Shown: one piece after another, positions 1 through 10,534 of the stretch
Numbering within the stretch: position 1 is the first letter of the stretch
How the letters are laid out: each line of letters opens with the position of its first letter
From: Nocardia flavorosea
Lineage (GTDB): Bacteria; Actinomycetota; Actinomycetes; Mycobacteriales; Mycobacteriaceae
Assembly (NCBI RefSeq): GCF_015477805.1
Contig: NZ_JADLQL010000001.1
Location: 558,001 to 622,000 of the forward strand
Length of the DNA stretch: 64,000 nt
Reading direction: 5' to 3'
Notes under the pieces: model-generated
The model's input: only the letters and a program-made list of their open reading frames with translations
Told to the model about the DNA's origin: nothing
Databases searched by the model: none
Made by a program: the position numbers and the translations under genes

Positions 1-379
1 TCTGGGACGGAAAATTGAGCATCGCCCAGATTCCGCCGAGATCCATATCCCGCACCCGGGCATGGATGTCGTAGCAGCCGGGGCGCATCTGCTCGAACCG
101 GAACGGTTCGTACTTCACCGATTCCGAACGCCGTCCGGCCACCGCGTTCATCCCGACCTGCGAGTAGGTCTTGCCCTCGAACTCCCAGACCTGTGCACCG
201 TCCGCGGTCTCGCGGATCCGTGGACCGCGATCGCGCAGGGCGGCCGGCATCCAGGTCTCGAAGAGATGGGGTGGTTCGACCACATGGTCGTCCACCGAGA
301 TCACGGTGTAGCGGACGGCCGCCGGTTCGGGTTCCGGGTCGAACAATTCGGGGTCGAGTGCCTGCTGCGGTGCTGCCAC
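1..379 (-). CDS. Amidohydrolase-family metal-dependent hydrolase, N-terminal part (runs off window)
   Basis: Reading from the GTG at 379 to the window edge gives about 126 residues beginning VAAPQQALDPELF and containing the block VISVDDHVVEPPHLFETW. That block is typical of the N-terminus of amidohydrolase-2 (TIM-barrel, metal-dependent) proteins, in which the D-x-H pair contributes metal ligands. The start is chosen because GAGGAG lies just upstream of the GTG and the next gene diverges at 483. Actinobacterial relatives act on diverse carboxylated or cyclic substrates, so the substrate cannot be given. The divergent IclR regulator and the operator between them suggest that gene controls this one. 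The C-terminal part is missing only because the window ends. Confidence 0.8.
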   Translation of the reverse strand, partial: MAAPQQALDPELFDPEPEPAAVRYTVISVDDHVVEPPHLFETWMPAALRDRGPRIRETADGAQVWEFEGKTYSQVGMNAVAGRRSESVKYEPFRFEQMRPGCYDIHARVRDMDLGGIWAMLNFPSQ

Positions 380-434
380 GGGTTCTCCTCCACACAGCGG
401 GTGCGCCACGGGGACGGCCCACACCTTGAATCTA

Positions 435-480
435 GTATCGCTATGCGATACCTTGGTATCTCCTGTTGATACCAAGGTAG
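435..480. promoter_or_regulatory. Operator region: two GATACC palindromes 21 bp apart between divergent genes
   Basis: Positions 447-460 read GATACC-TT-GGTATC, a perfect 14-bp palindrome. A second, slightly imperfect copy (GATACC-AA-GGTAGG) starts at 468, exactly 21 bp downstream, which is two helical turns. An overlapping inverted repeat GTATCGC-TAT-GCGATAC spans 435-451. The array sits between the amidohydrolase start (379) and the IclR start (483) and would cover the regulator's own ribosome-binding region. This fits a dimer-of-dimers IclR site; binding by the adjacent IclR is inference. Confidence 0.6.
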
Positions 481-482
481 GG

Positions 483-1235
483 GTGATCCATATTCCGGTC
501 AAGACGTTGAGCGGCCTGCTGCGCGGCCTACACGTCGTCGAAGCGATTGCCGCGGCCCAGCCGGTCGGACTGACCGAGTTGTGCCGGGCCCTCGGCGAAG
601 ACAAGAGCGCCATGCAGCGCGTCCTCGCGACTCTCCACGAAGCCGGCTGGATCCGGCCGCTTCCCGAGTCCCCGCCGCGATGGGAACTCTCGGCGAAAAT
701 CGTCACGATGGCGGGACAGGCCCACAGCACCTCCTCGCTACTCGTCCGCGCCCGTCCCGTGCTGGCCGCCCTGCGCGATACGACCGGCGAAACCAGCCAC
801 CTCGCACTCCTCGACGGCGGGCAACTCGTGGTCGCGACCGTCGCGGACGGCACCCACACAGTGCGCACCGCCCTGCCGATCGGCCAGGTCCATCCGCCGG
901 AAACCAGCGCCGCCGGGCGCGCGATCTTCGCGCACCTGCCCCCCACCGAACGCGCCGAACGCGCCGAAACGGCCGAAGCGCTGCTGTCCGCAGCGGAATA
1001 CGACCGGATCCGGACGCGCGGCTGGTCGCTGTGCGAAGGCGCGGTCCAGCACGGTTCGACCAGTATCGGCGCGGCGATCTTCGATATCACCGGCGCACCC
1101 CAGGCGGCGATCGTGGTGAGCGCACCCGATACCCGGCTCACGCCCGGCGAATACGCACACGTGGGAGCTCTCGTCCGCGCTGCCGCACGCCGGTTGAGCG
1201 GCACAACTCCCGAAGCAACAGACGCGGCCCCGTAG
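483..1235 (+). CDS. IclR-family transcriptional regulator
   Basis: The protein is about 250 residues, the usual IclR length. An N-terminal winged helix-turn-helix (LSGLLRGLHVVEAI, then LTELCRALGEDKSAMQRVLATL) is followed by the ligand-binding domain, with the typical stretch TSAAGRAIFAHLP and a C-terminal GAAIFDITGAPQAAIVVSAP segment. I start at the GTG at 483 because AAGG lies just before it. An upstream ATG at 426 is in frame, but starting there would place the operator palindromes inside the coding region. It diverges from the amidohydrolase gene and probably represses or activates it in response to a small acid. Autoregulation through the 447-480 palindromes is inferred. Confidence 0.88.
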   Translation: MIHIPVKTLSGLLRGLHVVEAIAAAQPVGLTELCRALGEDKSAMQRVLATLHEAGWIRPLPESPPRWELSAKIVTMAGQAHSTSSLLVRARPVLAALRDTTGETSHLALLDGGQLVVATVADGTHTVRTALPIGQVHPPETSAAGRAIFAHLPPTERAERAETAEALLSAAEYDRIRTRGWSLCEGAVQHGSTSIGAAIFDITGAPQAAIVVSAPDTRLTPGEYAHVGALVRAAARRLSGTTPEATDAAP

Positions 1236-1663
1236 CGGCGCGGCTCCGCTCCATCGTGTCGCGGCGCGGGCCGGGTCCGACTCACCCGCCCTGGGCCGGG
1301 CCCGGTGCAGGCTCTGGCCTGGTGGCCGTTTCGCGTGGGCTTTCACCACCGCGCCGAAGGGCGACACCAGCCCATCGTGCCGTGGCGGCGGGTCGGTCCG
1401 CCGGGCCGTCCCGGGGTCGGATATCGGCCGGGACGCCACCCAATTCCACGCTTCGACCACCGGGAACGCCGGAACCGCACCCCGGTGGCCGAGCAAGCCG
1501 TGGACTCACGGGAGCGGCCCATTTCACTGCTCAGTGCCGCGGGCGGGCCTGCCGGGTCACGATCGAACCAGGCCATGCGGGCCGCGCTGTCCGGCGGTGA
1601 ACACCGGCAGCGATAGGCTCGGACAGCTGGGCTAGTGTCGGCGACAACCTCCCGGAGGCAGCT
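1236..1663. other. Non-coding stretch of about 430 bp
   Basis: I see no convincing gene on either strand. The open frames here have no plausible start signal and no recognisable protein. The last 12 bases hold the ribosome-binding site of the next gene. Confidence 0.5.
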
Positions 1664-3253
1664 GTGCACAGACGTCGGTTGACCATTCTCGGGGCCGCGG
1701 TGACGATCGTCGCCGCGGCGGGCACCGGGTGCGGGATCGAGGAACCGGTGCCCGGTGCCACGACCACCACGAGCGCGACCGTCGCGCAGCCCGCCCGCGC
1801 ACCCGGGATCGTCATCCCCGACGGGAGGGTGGAACATATCGTCGACCGGGTGGACCAGCGCGCGCAGGAATTGCTGCGCGAAACCGGTATCCCGGGCATG
1901 GCTGTCGCCATCGTCGCCGACGGAAAGGTCGTGTATCAGGAAGGGTTCGGGATCCGCGAGGTCGGCACCGAACAGCAGGTGGAACCCGATACCGTGTTCC
2001 AGCTCGCCTCGGTATCGAAACCGATCGGAGCGACCGTGGTGGCCCGCGAAGTCGCCGCCGGGCCACTCGAATGGGATACACCGCTGCGGCAGCTCGCGCC
2101 GTGGTTCACGCTGAACGATCCCTATATCGGCGATCACGCGACCGTCGGTGACCTGTACGCACACCGGTCCGGGCTGCCCGACCACGCCGGAGACAAGCTG
2201 GAAGACCTCGGATTCGACCGGGCACAGGTGCTGCAACGGTTACCGCTGCTCCCGCTGGAACCGTTCCGGGCCGCCTACGAGTACACGAATTTCGGGTTGA
2301 CAGCGGCGGCCACCGCGGTCGCCGAGGCCGCGCACACGGACTGGGCCGACCTGTCGGAACGCGCGATCTACGAGCCGCTGGGCATGACGGCCACCAGCTC
2401 CCGCTACGCCGATTTCGCGGCCGCCGCGAACCGCGCGGTGGGGCACACCCGCGTGGGCGAGGACTACCGGCGCACCGAACCGCCGCGCCGGCCGGACGCG
2501 CAATCGCCGGCGGGCGGCGCCAGCTCATCGGTGGTGGATATGGCGCGCTGGATGACAATGGTCTTGGGGAACGGATCCTACGAAGGCCGGGAGGTGGTGG
2601 CCCCGGACGCGCTACTGCCCGCGGTATCACCGCAGATCGTCTCGGCGCCGCCGGCGACACCGGATGCGCGGGCCGGTTCGTACGGGTACGGATTCAATGT
2701 CGGCACCTCGGCGGCCGGCCGGGTGGTGCTGAGCCATTCCGGGGCTTTCAACGCGGGCGCGGCGACGGCGTTCACGTTGATCCCGTCGGCGAATGTGGGG
2801 ATCGTGACGCTGACGAATGCCGCGCCGATCGGGGTACCGGAGACGTTGAACGCCGAATTCGCCGATCTCGTGCAGTTCGGTGAGGTGCGCGAGGACTGGT
2901 GGGGGCTGTACCAGGAAGCGTTCGCGGAAATCGAGGGCCCCACCGGTGAGCTGGTGGGTGAGCGACCACCGCCGAATCCCGCGCCGGCCGGGCCACCGGC
3001 CGAATATGCGGGGATATACGGTAACGATTATTTCGGCCCCGCGCAGGTCGTCGCGGACGGTGACCGGTTACTGCTGACCCTGGGCCCGGGAAAGGTGACC
3101 GTACCGCTGCGGCACTGGGACGGCGATACTTTCGTCTTCACCCCCACCGGCGAAGCCGCGAACCCGGGAACGATATCGCAGGCACGGTTCGACGACGACC
3201 GCCTGTGGCTGGAGTTCTACGACTCCGAAGGCTTCGGCACTTTCACCCGCTGA
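1664..3253 (+). CDS. Serine hydrolase / class C beta-lactamase-fold lipoprotein
   Basis: This 529-residue secreted protein starts at a GTG with GGAGG at 1654-1658. An arginine-led hydrophobic signal ends at Cys23 (AGTGC), a rather poor lipobox, so it is either a lipoprotein or cleaved. The penicillin-binding/esterase fold follows, with catalytic SVSK (Ser116, Lys119), YTN (Tyr207-Asn209) and an HSG triad-type motif (SHSGAF). About 100 residues at the C-terminus form a separate small beta-rich domain. Family members are D-aminopeptidases, esterases or beta-lactam-insensitive hydrolases; a true beta-lactamase cannot be assumed. It is monocistronic and ends inside a large inverted repeat. Confidence 0.85.
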   Translation: MHRRRLTILGAAVTIVAAAGTGCGIEEPVPGATTTTSATVAQPARAPGIVIPDGRVEHIVDRVDQRAQELLRETGIPGMAVAIVADGKVVYQEGFGIREVGTEQQVEPDTVFQLASVSKPIGATVVAREVAAGPLEWDTPLRQLAPWFTLNDPYIGDHATVGDLYAHRSGLPDHAGDKLEDLGFDRAQVLQRLPLLPLEPFRAAYEYTNFGLTAAATAVAEAAHTDWADLSERAIYEPLGMTATSSRYADFAAAANRAVGHTRVGEDYRRTEPPRRPDAQSPAGGASSSVVDMARWMTMVLGNGSYEGREVVAPDALLPAVSPQIVSAPPATPDARAGSYGYGFNVGTSAAGRVVLSHSGAFNAGAATAFTLIPSANVGIVTLTNAAPIGVPETLNAEFADLVQFGEVREDWWGLYQEAFAEIEGPTGELVGERPPPNPAPAGPPAEYAGIYGNDYFGPAQVVADGDRLLLTLGPGKVTVPLRHWDGDTFVFTPTGEAANPGTISQARFDDDRLWLEFYDSEGFGTFTR

Positions 3254-3334
3254 CCGAGCAGGCCGGGCAACCCGGTCACCGGCCAGCGGGTCGCGCCGGC
3301 CGGTGACCGGGTGGTCTCGCTATCTCCTGCTCGG

Positions 3335-3339
<5 letters not shown>
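3249..3339. terminator. Nested bidirectional hairpin covering both stop codons
   Basis: Outer arms 3249-3262 and 3326-3339 are perfect 14-bp complements. Inner arms 3271-3284 and 3298-3311 are another perfect 14-bp pair with a 13-nt loop. The TGA of the upstream serine hydrolase lies in the left outer arm and the TGA of the convergent UvrA-like gene lies in the right outer arm. There is no T-tract, as is common in actinobacteria. Confidence 0.75.
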
Positions 3340-5725
<2,386 letters not shown>

Positions 5726-5987
5726 CTGCTCTCCTGGTCTCCCTCGGTTTTTCGGGCCGCCCGCGCGACCCCGCCGCCGTCGTCCGGTCGATCAAACCAG
5801 AACGAGGCGTCAGATTCCGTTGCACCGGACCGCGATTTCGGGCCGCTTCCCCGGGGGGTCCGGAAACGGCCCGGCGTACCCGTGAGACGGGCCGCCGGAC
5901 CGTCGTGCGTCCGGCGGCTATCCGCTCGGGTATCGAATAGTTCACGGCCGGCGCTACCACGCGGTGTGGACGCCTGCTCCGGGTCGC

Positions 5988-6398
5988 TCAGCCGGCCTGC
6001 TGGATGCGGATCATGTTCCCGGCGGGATCGCGGACAGCGCAGTCGCGGATACCGTACGGCTGATCGGTGGGTTCCTGGACGATTTCGACATCACCGGCCT
6101 GGAGCCGGTCGAAGGTGGCGTCGAGATCCGCGGCGGCGAGGTTGATCCCGGCGTAGGTGCCTTTGGCCATCATCTCGCCGATGACGCGGCGTTCGTCGTC
6201 GGTGATCCCGGGATCCACGGCCGGCGGGGTGAGCACGATGGAGATGCCGGGCTGATCGGCGGGGCCCACGGTGAGCCACCGCAGCCCTTCGTAGCCGACG
6301 TCCTTGCGCACCTCGAAGCCGAGGAGATCCCGGTAGAAGGCCAGCGCCGCATCCGGGTCGTCGTGCGGGAGATAGCTGGAGTGGATGGTGAGGTTCAT
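5988..6398 (-). CDS. VOC/glyoxalase-superfamily protein
   Basis: A 136-residue protein of two beta-alpha-beta-beta-beta modules. It opens LTIHSSYLPHDDPDAALAFY and has a conserved ending VRDPAGNMIRI, typical of VOC (glyoxalase/bleomycin-resistance/dioxygenase) proteins. The start ATG overlaps the stop of the AraC gene by 4 bp (ATGA), so the two are translationally coupled. Partners of this type are often small binding or isomerase proteins; the substrate is unknown. Confidence 0.82.
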   Translation of the reverse strand: MNLTIHSSYLPHDDPDAALAFYRDLLGFEVRKDVGYEGLRWLTVGPADQPGISIVLTPPAVDPGITDDERRVIGEMMAKGTYAGINLAAADLDATFDRLQAGDVEIVQEPTDQPYGIRDCAVRDPAGNMIRIQQAG

Positions 6399-6853
6399 GA
6401 CGAAGACGCTAGCCGCGCCGCGGTGACCGGTGCTTCTCGATTCCTGATCGGTCTCGTCACCTGTCTGGCGACACAGCTCGGCATCCCCGCCGCTTCGGCG
6501 GACTCCTGCTGCCGGTAGACGCTCGGCGGAACTCCGACCAGTTCGGTGAAGCGGGTGCTGAACGTGCCCAGTGAGGAGCAGCCCACCGCGAAGCAGATCT
6601 CGGTGACGGTCATATCGCCGCGGCGCAGCAGCGCCTTGGCCCGTTCGATCCGCCGGGTCATCAGATAGCCGTAGGGCGATTCACCGTAGGCGAGGCGGAA
6701 TTGCCGGCTGAGGTGGCCGGCCGACATATTCACGCCGCGGGCGAGTGCGGCGACGTCGAGCGGTTGTGCGAACTCGCGGTCCATCCGGTCACGGACCCGC
6801 CGCAGCAGGGCGAGATCGCGCAACCGCGGATCGGCGGCGGGTTTGCTGGTCAC
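6395..6853 (-). CDS. AraC-family transcriptional regulator (DNA-binding domain only)
   Basis: About 152 residues, starting at a GTG (VTSKPAADPRLRDLALL). The whole protein is essentially an AraC double helix-turn-helix domain: LDVAALARGVNMSAGHLSRQF, then DMTVTEICFAVGCSSLGTFS with the family tail TRFTELVGVPPSVYR. No effector domain is present, as in the stand-alone MarA/SoxS-like class. It is followed by, and overlaps, the VOC gene, a common AraC-VOC two-gene arrangement. A longer open frame upstream has no ribosome-binding support. Confidence 0.83.
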   Translation of the reverse strand: MTSKPAADPRLRDLALLRRVRDRMDREFAQPLDVAALARGVNMSAGHLSRQFRLAYGESPYGYLMTRRIERAKALLRRGDMTVTEICFAVGCSSLGTFSTRFTELVGVPPSVYRQQESAEAAGMPSCVARQVTRPIRNREAPVTAARLASSS

Positions 6854-6953
6854 GCGAGAAATCGTGCCACAGCCGGCGCCGGTTGCCCAGCCTCGGCCGG
6901 CCGGTTCCGTCAGCCCGGTGGCGGAGCGGACAGCCACGCGAGGGCCGCGACGG

Positions 6954-7673
6954 TCAATCCTCCCCGTCGGCGCGGCGCACGCGCCGACGGCGGCGTGGCG
7001 GCCGGGCGCCGCGGAAAGCTTGTGCCAAACGGGTGTGTGGCTGCCAATCCAACCCGTTGGGCAGGCCCCAGCCGAATCGGACGGCGGCCAGTCGCAGCAC
7101 GAGAGAACAGGTGATTCCCAGGACGATACCCAGCGCGGGTGCGCCGAGATAGGTGCAGACGACCATCGTGCCGGCGACGACGGCGGCAACGGTCGCGTAG
7201 AGGCCGTTACCGCCGAATACGGCCGGCACCCGGCGCAACAGCACATCGCGAGTGGCGCCGCCGCCCACGGCGGTGGTGATACCGAGCAGCACCGCGGGCA
7301 GCCAGCCGAGTCCGGCGGCCAGTGTCTTCTGCGCGCCGGTGACCGCCCAGAAACCGATAACGGCGGCATCGAGAGCGGTGAACAGCCTGTCCCACGCGGG
7401 TTCGCTGAGATGGATGACGAAGGAAATCAGCGTGCCCAGCACCGCGGTGGGCAGATAGGCGTAGTCGGTGAGCGCGACCGGTGGGCCCTGTTGCAGCAGG
7501 GTATCGCGGATGATGCCGCCGCCGAGCCCGGAGACGATACCGACGACGAGAAACCCGAAGAGATCGAGTCCCTCGCTACGGGAGACCGCGCCGCCCAGCA
7601 TCGCGCACGCCAGCACACCTGCCAGATCCAGATACCGGGTGACCTGGTCGATGGTGTCGATGGGTGCGGCCAC
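6954..7673 (-). CDS. UPF0126 / TRIC-type membrane channel protein
   Basis: A 239-residue membrane protein with two homologous UPF0126 repeats, each marked by a glycine-rich hinge and charged pair (GLGGGIIRDTLL and VGGGATRDVLL). There are about six to seven hydrophobic segments. Bacterial relatives are trimeric cation channels of the TRIC family. The C-terminus is a basic, arginine-rich cytoplasmic tail (PPRRRRRVRRADGED). The gene is monocistronic, about 100 bp upstream of the AraC gene on the same strand. Confidence 0.85.
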   Translation of the reverse strand: MAAPIDTIDQVTRYLDLAGVLACAMLGGAVSRSEGLDLFGFLVVGIVSGLGGGIIRDTLLQQGPPVALTDYAYLPTAVLGTLISFVIHLSEPAWDRLFTALDAAVIGFWAVTGAQKTLAAGLGWLPAVLLGITTAVGGGATRDVLLRRVPAVFGGNGLYATVAAVVAGTMVVCTYLGAPALGIVLGITCSLVLRLAAVRFGWGLPNGLDWQPHTRLAQAFRGARPPRRRRRVRRADGED

Positions 7674-7759
7674 GGCAGCAAACTAACACGTGCGGCCGCG
7701 CCCGCCCCGCCGCCGGGAAGTCGGCCCTCCACCAGTCGGCCCGGGCCGGTGCGCTGAGG

Positions 7760-8443
7760 TCATCCCGCTCCGCCGGTCGCCAGGCGCATGAGATCGGTAT
7801 CGAGATCGATACCCACTTCGCTGCCGCCCGCACTGCCGAAGGAGTGCTGGTAGCTGTCCCAGGATTCGGCCTTCACCCGATGCGCGAATTCGCTTTCCAT
7901 GAGCAGCACCAGTTCCAGCGCGGCCCGGTCGATCCGTTTGTTCAGGTCGGTGTCGTTCCAGTCCTCGGCGGCGGCGAACAGCGAGGTGGGCACGGTCATG
8001 GTGCGCAGGAAGGCGAACAGCGCACGCATCTGCTCGTCCACGACCAGAGCATGCCGGGATGTGCCCGCGGTCGCCGCGAGGATCACCGGTTTGGCGATGA
8101 GCAGGTCATTGTCGAGGACATGGAAGAAGGAGGTGAGCAGACCGCTCGGGGCGGCCTTGTAGACGGGGGCCGCCACGACCAGTCCGTCGGCGGCGGCCAG
8201 GCTATCTATCGCCGCCGTCATTTTCGGGCCCGTCAACTGTGAGACCAGGGCGGTGGTGATCTCGGTGGCCAGCTCCCGCAGGTCGATCACGGTAACGGTC
8301 ACCCGCGCATCGCGGCGGGCGGCCACGGCGCCGACGCGGGCGGCGATCCGGTCGGCGAGCATCCGGGTCGAAGACGGGTTGCTGGTGCCGCCACTGACCA
8401 CGACCAGCCGATACGGGTCGCGGGCCTGTCCGTTCGATTTCAT
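7760..8443 (-). CDS. NAD(P)H-dependent FMN reductase, LLM partner (CE1759-type)
   Basis: About 227 residues with a flavodoxin-like fold. The N-terminal strand and phosphate loop (VVVSGGTSNPSSTRMLADRI) and the segment GLVVAAPVYKAAPSGLLTSFF match NADPH-dependent FMN reductases. Its ATG overlaps the MarR stop by 4 bp (ATGA). Together with the MarR and LLM genes upstream it forms a three-gene operon matching the known pairing of CE1758-family monooxygenases with CE1759-family reductases. The reductase would supply reduced FMN to the monooxygenase. Confidence 0.87.
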   Translation of the reverse strand: MKSNGQARDPYRLVVVSGGTSNPSSTRMLADRIAARVGAVAARRDARVTVTVIDLRELATEITTALVSQLTGPKMTAAIDSLAAADGLVVAAPVYKAAPSGLLTSFFHVLDNDLLIAKPVILAATAGTSRHALVVDEQMRALFAFLRTMTVPTSLFAAAEDWNDTDLNKRIDRAALELVLLMESEFAHRVKAESWDSYQHSFGSAGGSEVGIDLDTDLMRLATGGAG

Positions 8444-9009
8444 GACTGTCTCCTGTTCGCGGTGTCGGCGAGTTTCCCGCAGATCTCTTCGAGGGCGTGC
8501 AGTTCGTCGTCGGTGAGGGCGCCTGTCAGCACCCGGGCGACGCCGACCGCGTGCCGGCCCCCCACCCGGCGTTGCCTGGTCCGGCCCGCGTCGGTGAGCG
8601 AGAGCCGCACCCCGCGGCCGTCGTGCGGGTCCCGGGTGCGCTGCACGAAACCGCGTTCGACGAGCCGGTCCACCATCCGGGAAAGCGCCGGCTGGGTGAG
8701 CAGCACATGCCGGTTCAGTTCGGCGGGCCGGATCGGCTCCGGGCATTTCGACAGCGTGTAGAGGACGTCGTATTCGCGCATGGTCAGCCCGTGCCACACG
8801 TCCTCGGCGGCGAACTGTTTCATCAGCGCGGCATGCGCGGTGAGCAAGGACTCCCACGCGTCGTTGGCGAGCCGGCTGCTGGTCCGGGACACGTCCGCAC
8901 GCTCCGCTGCCTCCTCCGGGCCTGACCCGCTCATGCTGTGTCCATCGGGCACGAGCGGGGGCCCTACGTGGTCACGCTCCGCTGCCTCCTCCGGGCCTGA
9001 CCCGCTCAT
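8440..9009 (-). CDS. MarR-family regulator with duplicated N-terminal 25 residues
   Basis: A winged-helix MarR domain of about 150 residues contains TMREYDVLYTLSKCPEPIRP, LNRHVLLTQPALSRMVDRLV and RTRDPHDGRGVRLSLTDAGR. Two starts are possible. ATG 9009 overlaps the stop of the LLM gene (ATGA), and ATG 8934 lies 25 codons downstream. Both begin with the same peptide MSGSGPEEAAER because the DNA is tandemly duplicated. I list 9009 because every other junction in this operon is coupled in this way, but 8934 is equally compatible with a normal MarR length. It probably controls the operon through the palindrome at 10192-10203. Confidence 0.85.
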   Translation of the reverse strand: MSGSGPEEAAERDHVGPPLVPDGHSMSGSGPEEAAERADVSRTSSRLANDAWESLLTAHAALMKQFAAEDVWHGLTMREYDVLYTLSKCPEPIRPAELNRHVLLTQPALSRMVDRLVERGFVQRTRDPHDGRGVRLSLTDAGRTRQRRVGGRHAVGVARVLTGALTDDELHALEEICGKLADTANRRQS

Positions 9010-9011
9010 GC
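8898..9011. repeat. Tandem 39-bp direct repeat, 75-bp period, at the marR start
   Basis: Positions 8898-8936 and 8973-9011 are identical over 39 bp. The period is 75 bp, exactly 25 codons, so the reading frame is preserved and the start codon region exists twice. The right copy also contains the stop codon of the LLM gene. Confidence 0.85.
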
Positions 9012-10166
9012 CGGGGCATCCAGGTACGGGCTGGCGCCCGCGAGGTTGTCGCCCTGGTTTGCACCCGGCCGGGCCTGCCGGGGCGGGGTGTCGCCGTATT
9101 CGGCGGTGACCCGTGCCCGGTGCGTCGGGGCGGGGGCCGATTCGGGGTCGCGGCGCGATTCCAATTCCTTGCGCAGCACCGGAACAACTTCCGCGCCGAG
9201 CAGGTCGAGCTGGTTCAGCACCGTTTTCAGCGGTAGGCCGGCGTGGTCCATCAACCAGAGCTGGCGCTGGTAGTCGCCGAAGGTGTCGTGGAAGGTGAGG
9301 GTTTTGTCGATGATCTCCTGCGGGCTGCCCACCGACAGCGGGGTCATCTCGGCGAAATCCTCCAGGGAGGGGCCGTGACCGTAGACGGGCGCCTCGTTGA
9401 AGTAGGGCCGGAATTCGTTCCACGCGTCCTGGGATTTCTTCGCGATATAGGCCTGTCCACCGAGACCGACGATCGCCTGCTTCTTGGTGCCGTGGCCGTA
9501 GTGCTCGAATCGCTGCCGGTAGAACTCGATGAGCTGCAGCGAATGCGCGGTCGGCCAGAAAATGTGGTTGGCGAAGAATCCGTTGCCGTAGTAGGCGGCC
9601 TGTTCGGCGATCTCCGGGGTGCGGATGGAACCGTGCCAGACGAACGGCGGCACACCGTCGAGGGGCCGCGGGGTCGCGGTGAAACCCTGAAGCGGGGTCC
9701 GGTACTTGCCTTCCCAGTCCACCACGTCTTCGCGCCACAGCCGGTGCAGCAGATTGTAGTTCTCCAGAGCCAGCGGCAGACCGGCCCGGATGTCCTTGCC
9801 GAACCAGGGGTAGACGGGTCCGGTGTTACCGCGTCCGAGCATGAGGTCCATGCGCCCCCCGGACAGATGCTGCAGCATCGCGTAGTCCTCGGCGATCTTC
9901 ACCGGGTCGTTGGTGGTGATCAGCGTGGTCGCCGTGGTGACGATCAGACGCTCGGTGAGGGCGGCGATATGGGCCAGCAGCGTCGTCGGCGAGGACGAGA
10001 AGAACGGTGGATTGTGATGCTCGCCGATGGCGAAGACATCGAGACCCACTTCCTCTGCTTTCTTCGCGATCTGCACGATCGCGTCGATTCGTTCGGCCTC
10101 GCTGGGGGTCACGCCGGTGACGGGGTCACGCGTGATATCGCTGACCGAAAAGATTCCGAACTGCAT
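9006..10166 (-). CDS. FMN-dependent luciferase-like monooxygenase (CE1758-type)
   Basis: About 386 residues of the bacterial luciferase-like TIM barrel. It opens MQFGIFSVSDITRDPVTGVT, followed by EEVGLDVFAIGEHHNPPFF, DYAMLQHLSGGRMDLMLGRG and a C-terminal VGSPQEIIDKTL. The ATG at 10166 is preferred over the GTG at 10175 because GGGAG sits eight bases before the ATG but abuts the GTG. The substrate is unknown; the family uses reduced FMN from the CE1759-type reductase encoded two genes downstream. The last 50 residues are low-complexity, rich in Pro, Ala and Arg. Confidence 0.88.
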   Translation of the reverse strand: MQFGIFSVSDITRDPVTGVTPSEAERIDAIVQIAKKAEEVGLDVFAIGEHHNPPFFSSSPTTLLAHIAALTERLIVTTATTLITTNDPVKIAEDYAMLQHLSGGRMDLMLGRGNTGPVYPWFGKDIRAGLPLALENYNLLHRLWREDVVDWEGKYRTPLQGFTATPRPLDGVPPFVWHGSIRTPEIAEQAAYYGNGFFANHIFWPTAHSLQLIEFYRQRFEHYGHGTKKQAIVGLGGQAYIAKKSQDAWNEFRPYFNEAPVYGHGPSLEDFAEMTPLSVGSPQEIIDKTLTFHDTFGDYQRQLWLMDHAGLPLKTVLNQLDLLGAEVVPVLRKELESRRDPESAPAPTHRARVTAEYGDTPPRQARPGANQGDNLAGASPYLDAPA

Positions 10167-10191
10167 TGATGTCACTCCCGACGTAGGTTCT

Positions 10192-10203
10192 ATGCATTTG
10201 CAT
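10192..10203. promoter_or_regulatory. MarR-type operator candidate ATGCA-TT-TGCAT
   Basis: A 12-bp interrupted palindrome lies 25 bp upstream of the LLM start codon and is the only clear dyad in this promoter region. Its placement at the head of the LLM-MarR-reductase operon suggests it is the binding site of that MarR; this is inference. Confidence 0.5.
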
Positions 10204-10509
10204 CTACCTCAACCCAGGGGCCGGCGGGGTTATTCCAGCGCGTACCGGGCACACGACCCTACTCACGGCAGGGCAACGCGCAGAGTGCGCTCCGCCGTCC
10301 CGCATCTGGGTGCCGGACCGGACGGGCCGGCGAACGTCGACATCGCCCCGCGCCATCGTCCACAGAGTCACCGGCGCGAGCACCGCCGGTTCGAAAATCA
10401 GAACGCGAAGCATGCCGAACATCTGGAGAATGTCCAGATCAGTATCCTCGCCGTCCGCCGGCAGCTGGACGATCCCGCCACCGAACGGCAGCAGGATCGC
10501 AAGGAACAC
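10204..10509 (-). CDS. Possible small membrane ORF or gene remnant
   Basis: An open frame of 101 codons lies downstream of the phosphotransferase gene. It begins (GTG) with a hydrophobic stretch VFLAILLPFGGGIVQLP and later has VLIFEPAVLAPVTLW, and its third codon positions are mostly G or C. There is no good ribosome-binding site and I recognise no family. It could be the tail of a decayed gene. The surrounding 10167-10534 otherwise holds only the operator above. Confidence 0.25.
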   Translation of the reverse strand: MFLAILLPFGGGIVQLPADGEDTDLDILQMFGMLRVLIFEPAVLAPVTLWTMARGDVDVRRPVRSGTQMRDGGAHSARCPAVSRVVCPVRAGITPPAPGLR

Positions 10510-10534
10510 TGTCAGTGTCGCCGAGCCCTCGGCA

